Part shown: positions 45,429 through 54,068 of the stretch, piece after piece
Position numbering within the stretch: the first letter of the stretch is position 1
How the letters are laid out: each line of letters begins with the position of its first letter
DNA from: Nocardia harenae NBRC 108248
GTDB lineage: Bacteria > Actinomycetota > Actinomycetes > Mycobacteriales > Mycobacteriaceae
Assembly: GCF_001612885.1 (NCBI RefSeq)
Contig: NZ_BDBH01000002.1
Location: 16 to 64,015 of the forward strand
Direction: 5' to 3'
DNA: 64,000 nt
Program-made: the position numbers and the translations under genes
Notes under the pieces: model-generated
What the model saw: only the letters and a program-made list of their open reading frames with translations
What the model was told of the DNA's origin: nothing
Database searches by the model: none

Positions 45429-47573
45429 CTACGTCTGCTCTCTCGGCAGCCCGAGGATCCGCTCACCGGCCACGGTCAGCAGGATCTGCTCGGTGCCGCC
45501 CGCGATGGAGAGGCACCTGGTGAGCAGGAACTCCTTGACCTCAGCGGTCTCCTGCGCGCCCACCGTGCCCGCCACCTCGACCGCGAACTCCGCGACCGCC
45601 TGGCGATGCCGTACACCCACCAGTTTGCGCACACTGCTCTGCGCCGATGGGTCGGAACCGGTGAGCATCCGCACGGCGGCGTGCTGTTCCAGCAGCAATC
45701 CAGCAATGGCGTCGGAGATCAGGGCGCCCAGTTTGTCGTTGCGCAGCTCCGCGCCCGGGCCGGTGGCCGGGAGCTTCGCGACCAGCTCCTCCAGCGCGGC
45801 GCCGATCCCGCTGCCGCTCATGGCGACCCGCTCGGCGGAGAGCGTGGTGCGGGTGATCTTCCAGCCGTTGTCCAGCGCGCCGACCAGGCCGTCGTCCGGG
45901 ACGAAGACGTCGTCCAGAAAGACCTCGCTGAACCTGGCCTCGCCGGTGATCTGCACCAGCGGGCGGATCTCCAGGCCGGGCGAGTCCATCTTCAGCACGA
46001 AGTACGAGATGCCTTTGTGCTTGGGGGCGTCGGGGGCGGTGCGGGCCAGGCAGATGGCCCAGTTCGCCCGGTCCGCGAGCGAGGTCCAGACCTTCTGGCC
46101 GCGCAGGATCCAGCCGCCTTCGGTGCGCTTGGCGGTGGTGCGCAGGGCGGCGAGGTCCGAGCCCGCCTCGGGCTCGCTGAAGAGCTGGCACCAGACGACG
46201 TCGCCGCGCAGGGTGGGCCAGGCGAACCGCTCGACCTGCGCTGGGGAGCCGTGCTGGAGGAGGGTGGGCACGGCCCAGCCCCCGATGGTGAGGTCGGGGA
46301 CGGTGACGCCGGCGCGGCGCAGCTCCTCCGAGATCATCAGGGCGGTCATGGGATCGGCGGCGCGGCCGTAGGGGCGGGGCCAGTGCGGCATGATCATGCC
46401 CGCCTCGGCCAGTGCGGTGCGCTGCTCGTCCGCGGGGAGCGCGGCGATGGCGGCGACCTCGGCCGCGAGCTCGCCGCCGGGTGCCGTTTCCGCGACGCCG
46501 TCCGCCGCGAGGATGCGCTCGGCGCCGGTGGTGCGGCGGTGCCCGGCGCGGGTCAGCTCGGTGACCCGGGCGCGCCAGTGCTCGCCACCACCGAGCAACT
46601 GCTTGAGCAGCAGGGCGCGGCGCAGGTAGAAGTGCGCGTCGTGCTCCCAGGTGAAGCCGATCCCGCCGAGCACCTGGATGCAGTCCTTCGCGGTCTCGAC
46701 GGCGGCGTCCAGCGAGATGGCACCCGCGATGGCGGCGGCGATGGGCAGCTCGGCCCCGCCCTCGTCCACCGCGGCGGCGGCGTCGGCGGCGACCGCGCGG
46801 ATCAGCTCGGTGCGGCAGAGCATCCACGCGCAGATGTGCTTGACCGCCTGGAACGACCCGATCTGCCTGCCGAACTGGGTGCGCGTCCGCGCGTAGCCTG
46901 CGGCGGTCTCCAGGCACCACCCGGTGATCCCGGCCAGCTCCGCCGCGGCCAGCGCGAGCACCAGATCGCCGACCGCGCAGGGCGATCGGAAGACCCGCTC
47001 CGCGGGCACCGCGACGTCGGTGAGGTGCACCCGCGCCAGCGGCGAGCCGGGGTCGGCGGAGTCCAGCTGCTCGACCCGGAGCCCGGCGGTGTCCGGCGGG
47101 ATCAGCACCCAGCGCACGCCGTCCTCGGCGGCGACCGGTAGCAACACCGCGGCATCCGGGGTGGCGCCGAGAACCGTCTCCCAGACCCCCGTCAACGACG
47201 CCTCCCCCGGCGCGGCGGGTAGGCTCTGCTCCGCGCCGCCGATGCCGTCGAGCGCCAGTCCGCAGGGCAGCTCCTCGTCGAATGCGCCGGCGGTGACCAG
47301 CTGGGCCACCGCCGTCGTCAGCACGGGGCCGCCGACGAGATCGTGCGCGGCCTGCTCGATCAGCACCGCGAGATCGGTCACCGACCCGCCCGCGCCGCCC
47401 GCCTCCTCGGCGACCGCGACCCGGAAGATGCCGAGATCGGTGAGCGCGGGCCAGTAGCCACGCCAGAAGCCGGCCTCGCCGGAGCGCATCGTTGCAATCG
47501 GCCGGACCGATCCGGACCACGCGCGCATCGACTCCTGGACGGCTTTGTGCTCGTCAGTGGTGGCGATGGTCAC
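45429..47573 (-). CDS. fadE34: Fused two-domain acyl-CoA dehydrogenase FadE34 (ChsE3)
   Basis: A 714-residue protein made of two acyl-CoA dehydrogenase units. The first ends in TRTQFGRQIGSFQAVKHICA and QVLGGIGFTWEHDAHFYLRR, the second shows LFSEPEAGSDLAALRT, RGQKVWTSLADRANWAICLA and TEQILLTVAGERILGLPRE. This fused form stands for the alpha and beta chains and in M. tuberculosis (Rv3573c, next to kstR) oxidises the 5-carbon side chain. GTG 47573 follows AGGAG. Here it also heads the fadE28-fadE29-chsH2-chsH1-ltp2 operon. Confidence 0.92.
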   Translation of the reverse strand: MTIATTDEHKAVQESMRAWSGSVRPIATMRSGEAGFWRGYWPALTDLGIFRVAVAEEAGGAGGSVTDLAVLIEQAAHDLVGGPVLTTAVAQLVTAGAFDEELPCGLALDGIGGAEQSLPAAPGEASLTGVWETVLGATPDAAVLLPVAAEDGVRWVLIPPDTAGLRVEQLDSADPGSPLARVHLTDVAVPAERVFRSPCAVGDLVLALAAAELAGITGWCLETAAGYARTRTQFGRQIGSFQAVKHICAWMLCRTELIRAVAADAAAAVDEGGAELPIAAAIAGAISLDAAVETAKDCIQVLGGIGFTWEHDAHFYLRRALLLKQLLGGGEHWRARVTELTRAGHRRTTGAERILAADGVAETAPGGELAAEVAAIAALPADEQRTALAEAGMIMPHWPRPYGRAADPMTALMISEELRRAGVTVPDLTIGGWAVPTLLQHGSPAQVERFAWPTLRGDVVWCQLFSEPEAGSDLAALRTTAKRTEGGWILRGQKVWTSLADRANWAICLARTAPDAPKHKGISYFVLKMDSPGLEIRPLVQITGEARFSEVFLDDVFVPDDGLVGALDNGWKITRTTLSAERVAMSGSGIGAALEELVAKLPATGPGAELRNDKLGALISDAIAGLLLEQHAAVRMLTGSDPSAQSSVRKLVGVRHRQAVAEFAVEVAGTVGAQETAEVKEFLLTRCLSIAGGTEQILLTVAGERILGLPREQT

Positions 47574-47608
47574 ACTCCTGACCGCCTTTCCGGCGTGACT
47601 GCCACACC

Positions 47609-47622
47609 TAGAACATGTTCTA
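47609..47622. promoter_or_regulatory. KstR operator between fadE34 and kstR
   Basis: TAGAACATGTTCTA is a perfect palindrome and matches TnnAACnnGTTnnA completely. It is 36 bases from the fadE34 start and 71 from the kstR start, so it can control the side-chain operon and KstR itself. Confidence 0.94.
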
Positions 47623-47692
47623 ATATCTGTGCCGGGCGGAAGTCAAGAGCAGGCCCGGAGCGCAGCAGAGTGCCCGGAAAGGACGTTCATCG

Positions 47693-48340
47693 ATGGCCAG
47701 TCCCTCGCGATCGCAGCAGGCCGACCCGGGCGCGCCGCGTACCGGACCGGTCACGACCCTCAGCGAGGACGAGCTCAGCTCGGCCGCGCAGCGGGAGCGG
47801 CGCAAGCGGATCCTGGACGCCACCCTGGCGCTGGCCTCCAAGGGCGGCTACGACGCGGTGCAGATGCGGGCCGTCGCCGAGCGCGCCGACGTCGCGGTGG
47901 GCACGCTCTACCGGTACTTCCCGTCCAAGGTGCACCTGCTGGTCTCCGCGCTGGCCCGCGAGTTCGAGCAGTTCGAGGGGAAGCGCAAGCCGCTCTCCGG
48001 CGGCTCGCCGCAGGAGCGCATGCACGCCCTGCTCACCAACATCACCCGCATGATGCAGCGCGACCCGCTGCTCACCGAGGCCATGACCCGCGCCTTCATG
48101 TTCGCCGACGCCTCCGCGGCGGCCGAGGTGGACCGGGTCGGCAAGGTCATGGACCGGGTCTTCGCCCGCGCCATGAACGACGGTGAACCCACCGAGCGCC
48201 AGCTCGCCGTCGCCCGCGTCATCAGCGACGTCTGGCTCTCCAACCTGGTCGCCTGGCTCACCCGCCGCGCCTCCGCCACCGACGTCAGCGAGCGCCTCGA
48301 ACTCACCGTCGACCTGCTCCTCGGCGAGCGCAGTATCTGA
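47693..48340 (+). CDS. kstR: TetR-family repressor KstR
   Basis: A 215-residue TetR: QMRAVAERADVAVGTLYRYF then PSKVHLLVSALAREFEQFEG is the helix-turn-helix, identical in style to KstR (Rv3574) of M. tuberculosis, with DPLLTEAMTRAFMFADASAA in the ligand domain. It represses the upper cholesterol genes and is released by steroid-CoA intermediates. ATG 47693 follows GGAAAGGA. All KstR boxes found in this window (15781, 15884, 25534, 25601, 47609) would be its targets. Confidence 0.94.
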   Translation: MASPSRSQQADPGAPRTGPVTTLSEDELSSAAQRERRKRILDATLALASKGGYDAVQMRAVAERADVAVGTLYRYFPSKVHLLVSALAREFEQFEGKRKPLSGGSPQERMHALLTNITRMMQRDPLLTEAMTRAFMFADASAAAEVDRVGKVMDRVFARAMNDGEPTERQLAVARVISDVWLSNLVAWLTRRASATDVSERLELTVDLLLGERSI

Positions 48341-48630
48341 CCCCTCGACCCCGGTTGCGCGGAGTGTGCCGGGGCGAGGACCATGGGGTGGGGACGGGAA
48401 CCGAGACGGCGAAGTCTGCGAGCGAACGCACAGGGCTCCCCGTGCGAAGACCCCGTTTACGGGGTACAACCACTGGTAGCGCGAGTGCGAATCCGCCGCG
48501 TTCGCGCGCACGTACACCGGCGTTCGTGAGGCGCGGGCGGAAACACCGCACGCGCGTGGGCGTGGCGCAGACGATTCAGTATTGTTTCCCGCGCCCGGAA
48601 TCATCCCCCTCCGATCACAAGGTTGGATGC

Positions 48631-51201
48631 GTGAGCGCACAGGATCTGCCACTGGAACTTCGCCGTGCTCTGTCGACGGTCGCGCGCGTGCCGCGACTGT
48701 TGGTGGCCTCGGACTACGACGGGACCATCGCGCCCATCGTGTCCGACCCGGCGGAGGCGTTTCCCCACCTCGAATCGGTGAACGCGCTACGCGCGCTCGC
48801 GGGGCTCACCGGCACCACCGCCGCGGTGATCTCCGGCCGGGCCCTGCGCGATCTGGCGGCGCTCTCCCGGCTCCCGGTCGAGGTGCAGCTGATCGGCAGC
48901 CACGGCTCGGAGTTCGACGTGGGCTTCGTGCATGCCATCGACAACGACGCCAAGCAGTTGCTGCGCGAGGTGCAGGCCGAGCTCGGCACGATCGCCGAGG
49001 AGAACCCGGGCACCACGGTCGAGAACAAGCCGGCCAGCTCCGCGCTGCACGTGCGCAATGCCAGCCCCGAGGTGGGCAGGCGCGCGCTGGGCAAGGTGCG
49101 CCAGGGCGCGGCCTGCTGGGTCGGGGTGCAGGTGACCGAGGGCAAGGAGGTGATCGAGCTCGCGGTGGTGCCCACCGACAAGGGCTCGGCGCTGGACACC
49201 ATCCGGCACCAGGAGGGCGCCTCGGCCGCGGTCTTCTTCGGCGACGACGTCACCGACGAGAAGGCGTTCCGCGTGCTCTCCGGCCCGGACGTCGGTATCA
49301 AGGTCGGCACCGGCGAGAGCCTGGCGGCGTACCGGGTGCAGAGCACCGAGGATGTCTCCCGCGCCCTCGCCTTCCTGCTGGACGAGCGCCGCACCTGGCT
49401 GGCAGGGGCCAGCGCCCCGCGGATCGAGCGGCTGACCATGCTGGCGAGCCCGCGCTCGGTCGCGCTGCTCACCCCGGACGCCACCGTCACCTGGTTCTGC
49501 CACCCCGAGCCGGACTCCGCCGCGGTCTTCGCGCACCTGCTCGGCGGCCCGCAGGCGGGCCACTTCACCATCGCCCCCGAGCGCCCCGGCCTTCCGCTCT
49601 CGCAGCGCTACGTGGACGGCACCATGACCGTCGACACCCGCTGGGCCAGCCTCGGCGTCGTCGACTACCTGCCGCACGACGTCGCGCCGGACCGCACCGA
49701 CCTGACCCGGGTCATCACCGGCACCGCCAAGGCCGTGATCACCTTCGCCCCGCGCCCCGAGTTCGGGCAGGTGCCGGTGAGCATCGAGGCCGAGCCGGCC
49801 GGGCTGCGGGTGCTCGGCACCAACGACCCCATGGTGCTGCGCTCGCCCGGCGTGCAGTGGGAGATCCGCAGCGACGGCTCGCACGACTACGCCTACGCCG
49901 TCGTTGACCCGGCGGTCGCCCCGGTCGTGCTCGAACTGCGCTGCGGCACCGAGGATCTGACCCCGGCCATGACGCCGGAGCCGGAGCGAAGGGCGCTGGC
50001 CGAGCAGTACTGGGCAGGCTGGGCCGCCGGGCTGGAGCTGCCGCCGCTCAAGCCGGACCTGATGAAGCGCTCCGCGCTCACGCTGCGCGGGCTGGTGCAC
50101 GCGCCCTCCGGCTCGATCCTGGCCGCCGCCACCACCTCGCTGCCGGAGGACATCGGCGGCGTGCGCAACTGGGACTACCGCTACTGCTGGCTGCGCGATG
50201 CCGCGCTCACCGCGCAGGCGCTGGTCTCGCTCGGCTCGGTCGGCGAGGCCGATGCCTACCTGGCCTGGGTGCACCGCGTGCTGGAGACGCTGCCCGGCCC
50301 GGAGCGGCTGCACCCGCTCTACACCATCTACGGCGAGACGCTGCCCCCGGAGGCGGTGATCGACCAGCTCCCCGGCTACGCGGGCTCGCGCCCGGTACGG
50401 GTCGGCAACGCCGCCAACATGCAGGTGCAGCTCGACGTCTTCGGCCCGATCGTCGACCTGATCGCCAACCTCGCCGCCGCCCGCGGCAGGCACGGCATCA
50501 CCGACCCGGCCGGCGCCCTGCCGGACGCCGACTGGGAGCTGGTGCAGGACATGGTCGCCGCGGTGCAGCGGCGCTGGCAGGAGCCGGACCACGGCATCTG
50601 GGAGATCCGCGGCAACCCGCGGCACCACGTGTACTCCAAGGTCATGGGGTGGCTCACGGTCGACCGCGCGCTCACCCTGGCGCAGAAGTTCGACCGCCCG
50701 ATCGACCCCGAGTGGCCGGTGCTCCGCGACACCATCGCGGCGGAGGTGAAGACCAAGGGCTGGAACGACGAGGTGCAGTCCTACACCGCCGCCTACGACG
50801 GCACCGACCTGGACGCCGCCACCCTGCACATCGGCCTCTCCGGGCTGATCGACCCCTCCGACCCGCGCTTCCACGCCACCGTGGTCGCCACCGAGGCGGA
50901 GCTGCGCAGCGGCGCGACGGTGTACCGGTACCACCACGACGACGGGCTGCCCGGCGGCGAGGGCGGCTTCCACCTCTGCGCCGCCTGGCTCGTCGAGGCG
51001 TACCTGCTGATCGGCAAGCGCTCGGACGCCGAGGCGCTCTTCGCGCAGTTGGTGGCGGCGGCCGGGCCGACCGGGCTGCTCAGCGAGGAGTACGACCCGG
51101 TGGCCGAGCGATCGCTCGGCAACCACCCGCAGGCGTACAGCCACCTCGGGTTGCTGCGCTGCGCCCAGCTGCTGAGCCAGCAGGCGGAAGTGCTGGTCTG
51201 A
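48631..51201 (+). CDS. Fused trehalose-6-phosphate phosphatase and GH15 trehalase-like enzyme
   Basis: An 856-residue fusion. Residues 1-260 are an OtsB HAD phosphatase (VASDYDGTIAPIVSD with the nucleophile and general acid Asp, then VFFGDDVTDEKAF). From about residue 270 there is a GH15 protein (VALLTPDATVTWFCHPEPDS, LPEDIGGVRNWDYRYCWLRD and near the end HLCAAWLVEAYLLIGKRSDA) of trehalase/glucoamylase type. Taken together one chain could turn trehalose-6-phosphate into trehalose and cleave trehalose or a related glucoside. GTG 48631 is preferred; the long upstream frame to 48355 has no motifs. A strong hairpin (51209-51245) follows. Confidence 0.88.
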   Translation: MSAQDLPLELRRALSTVARVPRLLVASDYDGTIAPIVSDPAEAFPHLESVNALRALAGLTGTTAAVISGRALRDLAALSRLPVEVQLIGSHGSEFDVGFVHAIDNDAKQLLREVQAELGTIAEENPGTTVENKPASSALHVRNASPEVGRRALGKVRQGAACWVGVQVTEGKEVIELAVVPTDKGSALDTIRHQEGASAAVFFGDDVTDEKAFRVLSGPDVGIKVGTGESLAAYRVQSTEDVSRALAFLLDERRTWLAGASAPRIERLTMLASPRSVALLTPDATVTWFCHPEPDSAAVFAHLLGGPQAGHFTIAPERPGLPLSQRYVDGTMTVDTRWASLGVVDYLPHDVAPDRTDLTRVITGTAKAVITFAPRPEFGQVPVSIEAEPAGLRVLGTNDPMVLRSPGVQWEIRSDGSHDYAYAVVDPAVAPVVLELRCGTEDLTPAMTPEPERRALAEQYWAGWAAGLELPPLKPDLMKRSALTLRGLVHAPSGSILAAATTSLPEDIGGVRNWDYRYCWLRDAALTAQALVSLGSVGEADAYLAWVHRVLETLPGPERLHPLYTIYGETLPPEAVIDQLPGYAGSRPVRVGNAANMQVQLDVFGPIVDLIANLAAARGRHGITDPAGALPDADWELVQDMVAAVQRRWQEPDHGIWEIRGNPRHHVYSKVMGWLTVDRALTLAQKFDRPIDPEWPVLRDTIAAEVKTKGWNDEVQSYTAAYDGTDLDAATLHIGLSGLIDPSDPRFHATVVATEAELRSGATVYRYHHDDGLPGGEGGFHLCAAWLVEAYLLIGKRSDAEALFAQLVAAAGPTGLLSEEYDPVAERSLGNHPQAYSHLGLLRCAQLLSQQAEVLV

Positions 51202-51208
51202 GGTGTTC

Positions 51209-51245
51209 GCCGGGCCCGTGCGATCGGTGATCGCACGGGCCCGGC
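51209..51245 (+). terminator. 17-bp GC-rich hairpin after the OtsB-GH15 gene
   Basis: GCCGGGCCCGTGCGATC (51209-51225) is followed after GGT by its perfect complement (51229-51245), 8 bases after the stop. There is no T-run, as usual for actinobacterial terminators. Confidence 0.85.
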
Positions 51246-51297
51246 GCATTCCCGGCACCCGAGGCGCGGCGGGTTGTTCACCCTGCTAAAGTGAAAC

Positions 51298-51310
51298 GGA
51301 AACGGTTTCC
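51298..51310. promoter_or_regulatory. Palindrome before the metal ABC transporter, candidate Zur box
   Basis: GGAAACGGTTTCC is a perfect 6-1-6 palindrome 22 bases before the lipoprotein start, flanked by TGAAAC and ATTA. The A/T half-sites with central GC recall Zur-type sites of zinc uptake genes, but other repressors (LacI type) also use such dyads. Confidence 0.55.
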
Positions 51311-51331
51311 ATTACCCGCAGGAGCAGCTCC

Positions 51332-52219
51332 GTGGCCACTCGATTCTTCCTCCGCACCGCCGGTCTCGCCGTCGGCGTGGCGACGGTATTCGCCCTCACC
51401 GCCTGCGGCGGCTCCGAGGATTCCGGCAAACCGTCGGTGGTGGCCTCGACCGATGTCTGGGGCAGCGTGGCCGCGGCGGTCGCCGGGCCGGACGCCGAGG
51501 TCGAGTCGCTGATCACCGACCCCTCCGCCGACCCGCACTCGCACGAGTCCTCCGCGGGCGAGACCGCGCACATCGCCGAGGCCGACCTGGTGGTCTTCAA
51601 CGGCGGCGGCTACGACGAGTTCGTGGAGCAGGCGCTGGACGGCCGCGACACCCCGTCGGTCAACGCCTACGCGGTGCGCACCGACCAGACCGAGGAGAAC
51701 GAGCACGTCTGGTACGACGTGACCACGGTCGCCACCGTCGCCGACCGGATCGCCGCCGAGCTCGGCAAGCTCGACGCCGAGCACGCGCAGGGCTACACCG
51801 ACCGCGCCGCCGAGTTCACGGGCAAGCTCGCGGGCATCACCGCGGTGACCGACCGGATCGCCGCCCAGCGCCCGGAGACCCCGGTGCTGCAGACCGAGCC
51901 GCTCGCCTACTATCTGCTGCGCGCCGCGAGGGTGCGCGACCTGACTCCGGCGGAGTTCCAGGAGGCGATCGAGCAGGAGACCGACCCGGCCCCCGCCGCC
52001 GTCGCCGCCACCAGGGACCTGCTCACCGGGAAGCAGGTCCGCGTGCTGGTGTACAACGTGCAGACCGAGGGGCAGATCACCCGGGACCTGCGCGGCCTCG
52101 CGCAGCAGAACAGCATTCCGGTGCTGGAGGTATCCGAAACCCTGCCCGAAGGTGTCGATTACATCGCCTGGCAGACCGCAAACGCCGAGGCGCTCGCCAC
52201 GGCGGTGAGTTCCTCGTGA
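51332..52219 (+). CDS. Metal ABC transporter, substrate-binding lipoprotein (ZnuA-like)
   Basis: A 295-residue cluster A-1 solute-binding protein. Signal peptide and lipobox at AVGVATVFALTACGG; DVWGSVAAAVAG, then a histidine loop ADPHSHESSAG, and DEFVEQAL, ENEHVWYD, TEPLAYYLL supply the usual metal-ligand pattern of Zn/Mn binders. GTG 51332 follows GGAG. First gene of a three-gene uptake operon under the palindrome at 51298. Confidence 0.87.
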   Translation: MATRFFLRTAGLAVGVATVFALTACGGSEDSGKPSVVASTDVWGSVAAAVAGPDAEVESLITDPSADPHSHESSAGETAHIAEADLVVFNGGGYDEFVEQALDGRDTPSVNAYAVRTDQTEENEHVWYDVTTVATVADRIAAELGKLDAEHAQGYTDRAAEFTGKLAGITAVTDRIAAQRPETPVLQTEPLAYYLLRAARVRDLTPAEFQEAIEQETDPAPAAVAATRDLLTGKQVRVLVYNVQTEGQITRDLRGLAQQNSIPVLEVSETLPEGVDYIAWQTANAEALATAVSSS

Positions 52220-52226
52220 GGTCCGA

Positions 52227-53117
52227 ATGACCACCGAATCCGGCGTCCCGGTCGACCGGGCGATCACGCCCGCCGTCCGGCTCACCGATGCCCGGCTCAC
52301 CTTCGGCTCGCGCACCCTCTGGGAAGGGCTCGATCTGGATGTGGCGCCGGGTGAGTTCGTTGTCGTGCTCGGGCCGAACGGGTCAGGGAAGACCTCGCTG
52401 CTCAAGGTGCTGCTCGGGCAGCTCGCGCTGAGCCGGGGCAGCGCGACCGTCGCGGGCGCGCCCGCGCGCACCGGCAACCCGCACATCGGCTACGTGCCGC
52501 AGCAGAAGACCATCGACGCCGGGGTGCAGCTGCGCGGCGTCGACCTGGTCGGGCTCGGGGTGGACGGGCACCGCTGGGGGCTCGGGCTGCGGCACCGCGC
52601 CGAGCGCGCGCGCCGGGTGCGCGCCGCCATCGCCGACGTCGGCGCGCAGGGGTACGCGGGCGCCCCGCTGGAATCCATGTCCGGCGGCGAGCAGCAGCGG
52701 CTGCGGGTGGCGCAGGCGCTGGTCGGCGACCCGCGGGTGCTGCTCTGCGACGAGCCGCTGCTCAGTCTGGACCTGGCCAACCAGCGGCTGGTCGCCGAGC
52801 TGATCGACCGCCGGAGGCGGACCAGCGGCACCGCCGTGCTCTTCGTGACGCACGAGATCAACCCGGTGCTGCCGCTGGTGGATCGGGTGATCTACCTGGT
52901 GAACGGCCGCTTCCGGATCGGCACCCCGGACGAGGTGATGACCTCGGCGGTGCTCTCCGAGCTCTACGGCACCGATGTCGAGGTGCTGCGGGTGCGCGGC
53001 AGGCTGGTGGTGGTCGGCACCGGCGACACCATGGACGCGCTCGGCACCGCCGGCGCGCACTGCCACGGCGCCGAGGAGTTCGGGCCCGGCGTCACCAGGA
53101 ACGGGGTCTCCCGGTGA
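52227..53117 (+). CDS. Metal ABC transporter, ATP-binding protein
   Basis: A 296-residue ABC ATPase: Walker A LGPNGSGKTSLLKVLLG, Q-loop YVPQQKTID, signature ESMSGGEQQRLRVAQALVGD, Walker B VLLCDEPLLSLD and the H-switch FVTHEIN. A C-terminal extension with GAHCHGAEEFG could bind metal. It is 7 bases from the lipoprotein gene and overlaps the permease by GTGA. Confidence 0.92.
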   Translation: MTTESGVPVDRAITPAVRLTDARLTFGSRTLWEGLDLDVAPGEFVVVLGPNGSGKTSLLKVLLGQLALSRGSATVAGAPARTGNPHIGYVPQQKTIDAGVQLRGVDLVGLGVDGHRWGLGLRHRAERARRVRAAIADVGAQGYAGAPLESMSGGEQQRLRVAQALVGDPRVLLCDEPLLSLDLANQRLVAELIDRRRRTSGTAVLFVTHEINPVLPLVDRVIYLVNGRFRIGTPDEVMTSAVLSELYGTDVEVLRVRGRLVVVGTGDTMDALGTAGAHCHGAEEFGPGVTRNGVSR

Positions 53118-53992
53118 TCGACAAGCTCGGCGATGTGCTCTCGAAGACCTTCGACTTCTCGACCACCGCCAATCTCATCGGCTACGACTTCGTGCAGCAG
53201 GCGCTGCTCGCCGCGGCGCTGCTCGGGCTGCTCGCCGGGGTGATCGGGCCGCTGGTGGTGAGCAGGCAGATGTCCTTCGCGGTGCACGGCACCAGCGAGC
53301 TCTCGCTCACCGGCGCGGCCGCCGCGCTGCTCGCCGGGATCGGCGTCGGGCTCGGCGCCATCGTCGGCTCGGTGATCGCGGCGGTGCTCTTCGGCGTGCT
53401 CGGCAGCAGGGCGCGGGAGCGCGATTCGGTGATCGCGGTGGTGCTCTCCTTCGGGCTCGGGCTCTCGGTGCTCTTCCTCTGGCTCGGCCCCGAGCGCGCG
53501 GGTTCCAAGTTCTCGCTGCTCACCGGGCAGGTGGTGAGCGTCGGGTACAGCGGGCTGACGCTGCTCGTCGCCTGCACCGCCGGGGTGCTGGCGGTGCTGG
53601 CGCTGATCTACCGGCCGCTGCTCTTCGCCAGCACCGATCCCGAGGTGGCGCAGGCGCGCGGGGTCCCGGTGCGGACGCTCTCGGTGGTCTTCGCCGTCAT
53701 GCTCGGCATCACCGCGGCCTTCGGAGTGCAGATCGTGGGCGCGCTGCTGGTGCTCGCGCTGCTGATCACCCCGGCCGCGGCGGCCGCGCAGGTGACCGCG
53801 AGCCCGGTGCGGGCCACCGTGCTCGCGGTGCTCTTCGCCGAGGTGGCCGCGGTGGGCGGAATCCTGCTCTCGCTGGCACCCGGTGTCCCGGTCTCCACCT
53901 TCGTCACCACCATCTCGTTCGTCATCTACCTGGTGTGCCGGGTGGTCGGGCGGCGGAGCTCGGGCAGGCGTCCGGTACCCGCCGCGGTTTGA
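53114..53992 (+). CDS. Metal ABC transporter, permease
   Basis: A 292-residue ABC-3-type permease with eight or nine hydrophobic helices and the ZnuB-like FAVHGTSELSLTGAAAALLA; VRTLSVVFAVMLGITAAFGV and VGALLVLALLITPAAAAAQV are the usual core. GTG 53114 overlaps the ATPase stop. With the two preceding genes it forms a complete zinc or manganese importer. Confidence 0.9.
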   Translation: MIDKLGDVLSKTFDFSTTANLIGYDFVQQALLAAALLGLLAGVIGPLVVSRQMSFAVHGTSELSLTGAAAALLAGIGVGLGAIVGSVIAAVLFGVLGSRARERDSVIAVVLSFGLGLSVLFLWLGPERAGSKFSLLTGQVVSVGYSGLTLLVACTAGVLAVLALIYRPLLFASTDPEVAQARGVPVRTLSVVFAVMLGITAAFGVQIVGALLVLALLITPAAAAAQVTASPVRATVLAVLFAEVAAVGGILLSLAPGVPVSTFVTTISFVIYLVCRVVGRRSSGRRPVPAAV

Positions 53993-54068
53993 TGGCAACC
54001 GCCTTCAGTCGGACGCGCCAGATTTCGTATGCTTCGACGCACCGGCCCCTCCGACCGAATGGTGCGCA

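Noticed and set aside
48355..48630. 92-codon N-terminal extension of the OtsB-GH15 protein
   Set aside because: No domain, composition of non-coding DNA, and the conserved OtsB start follows GTG 48631.
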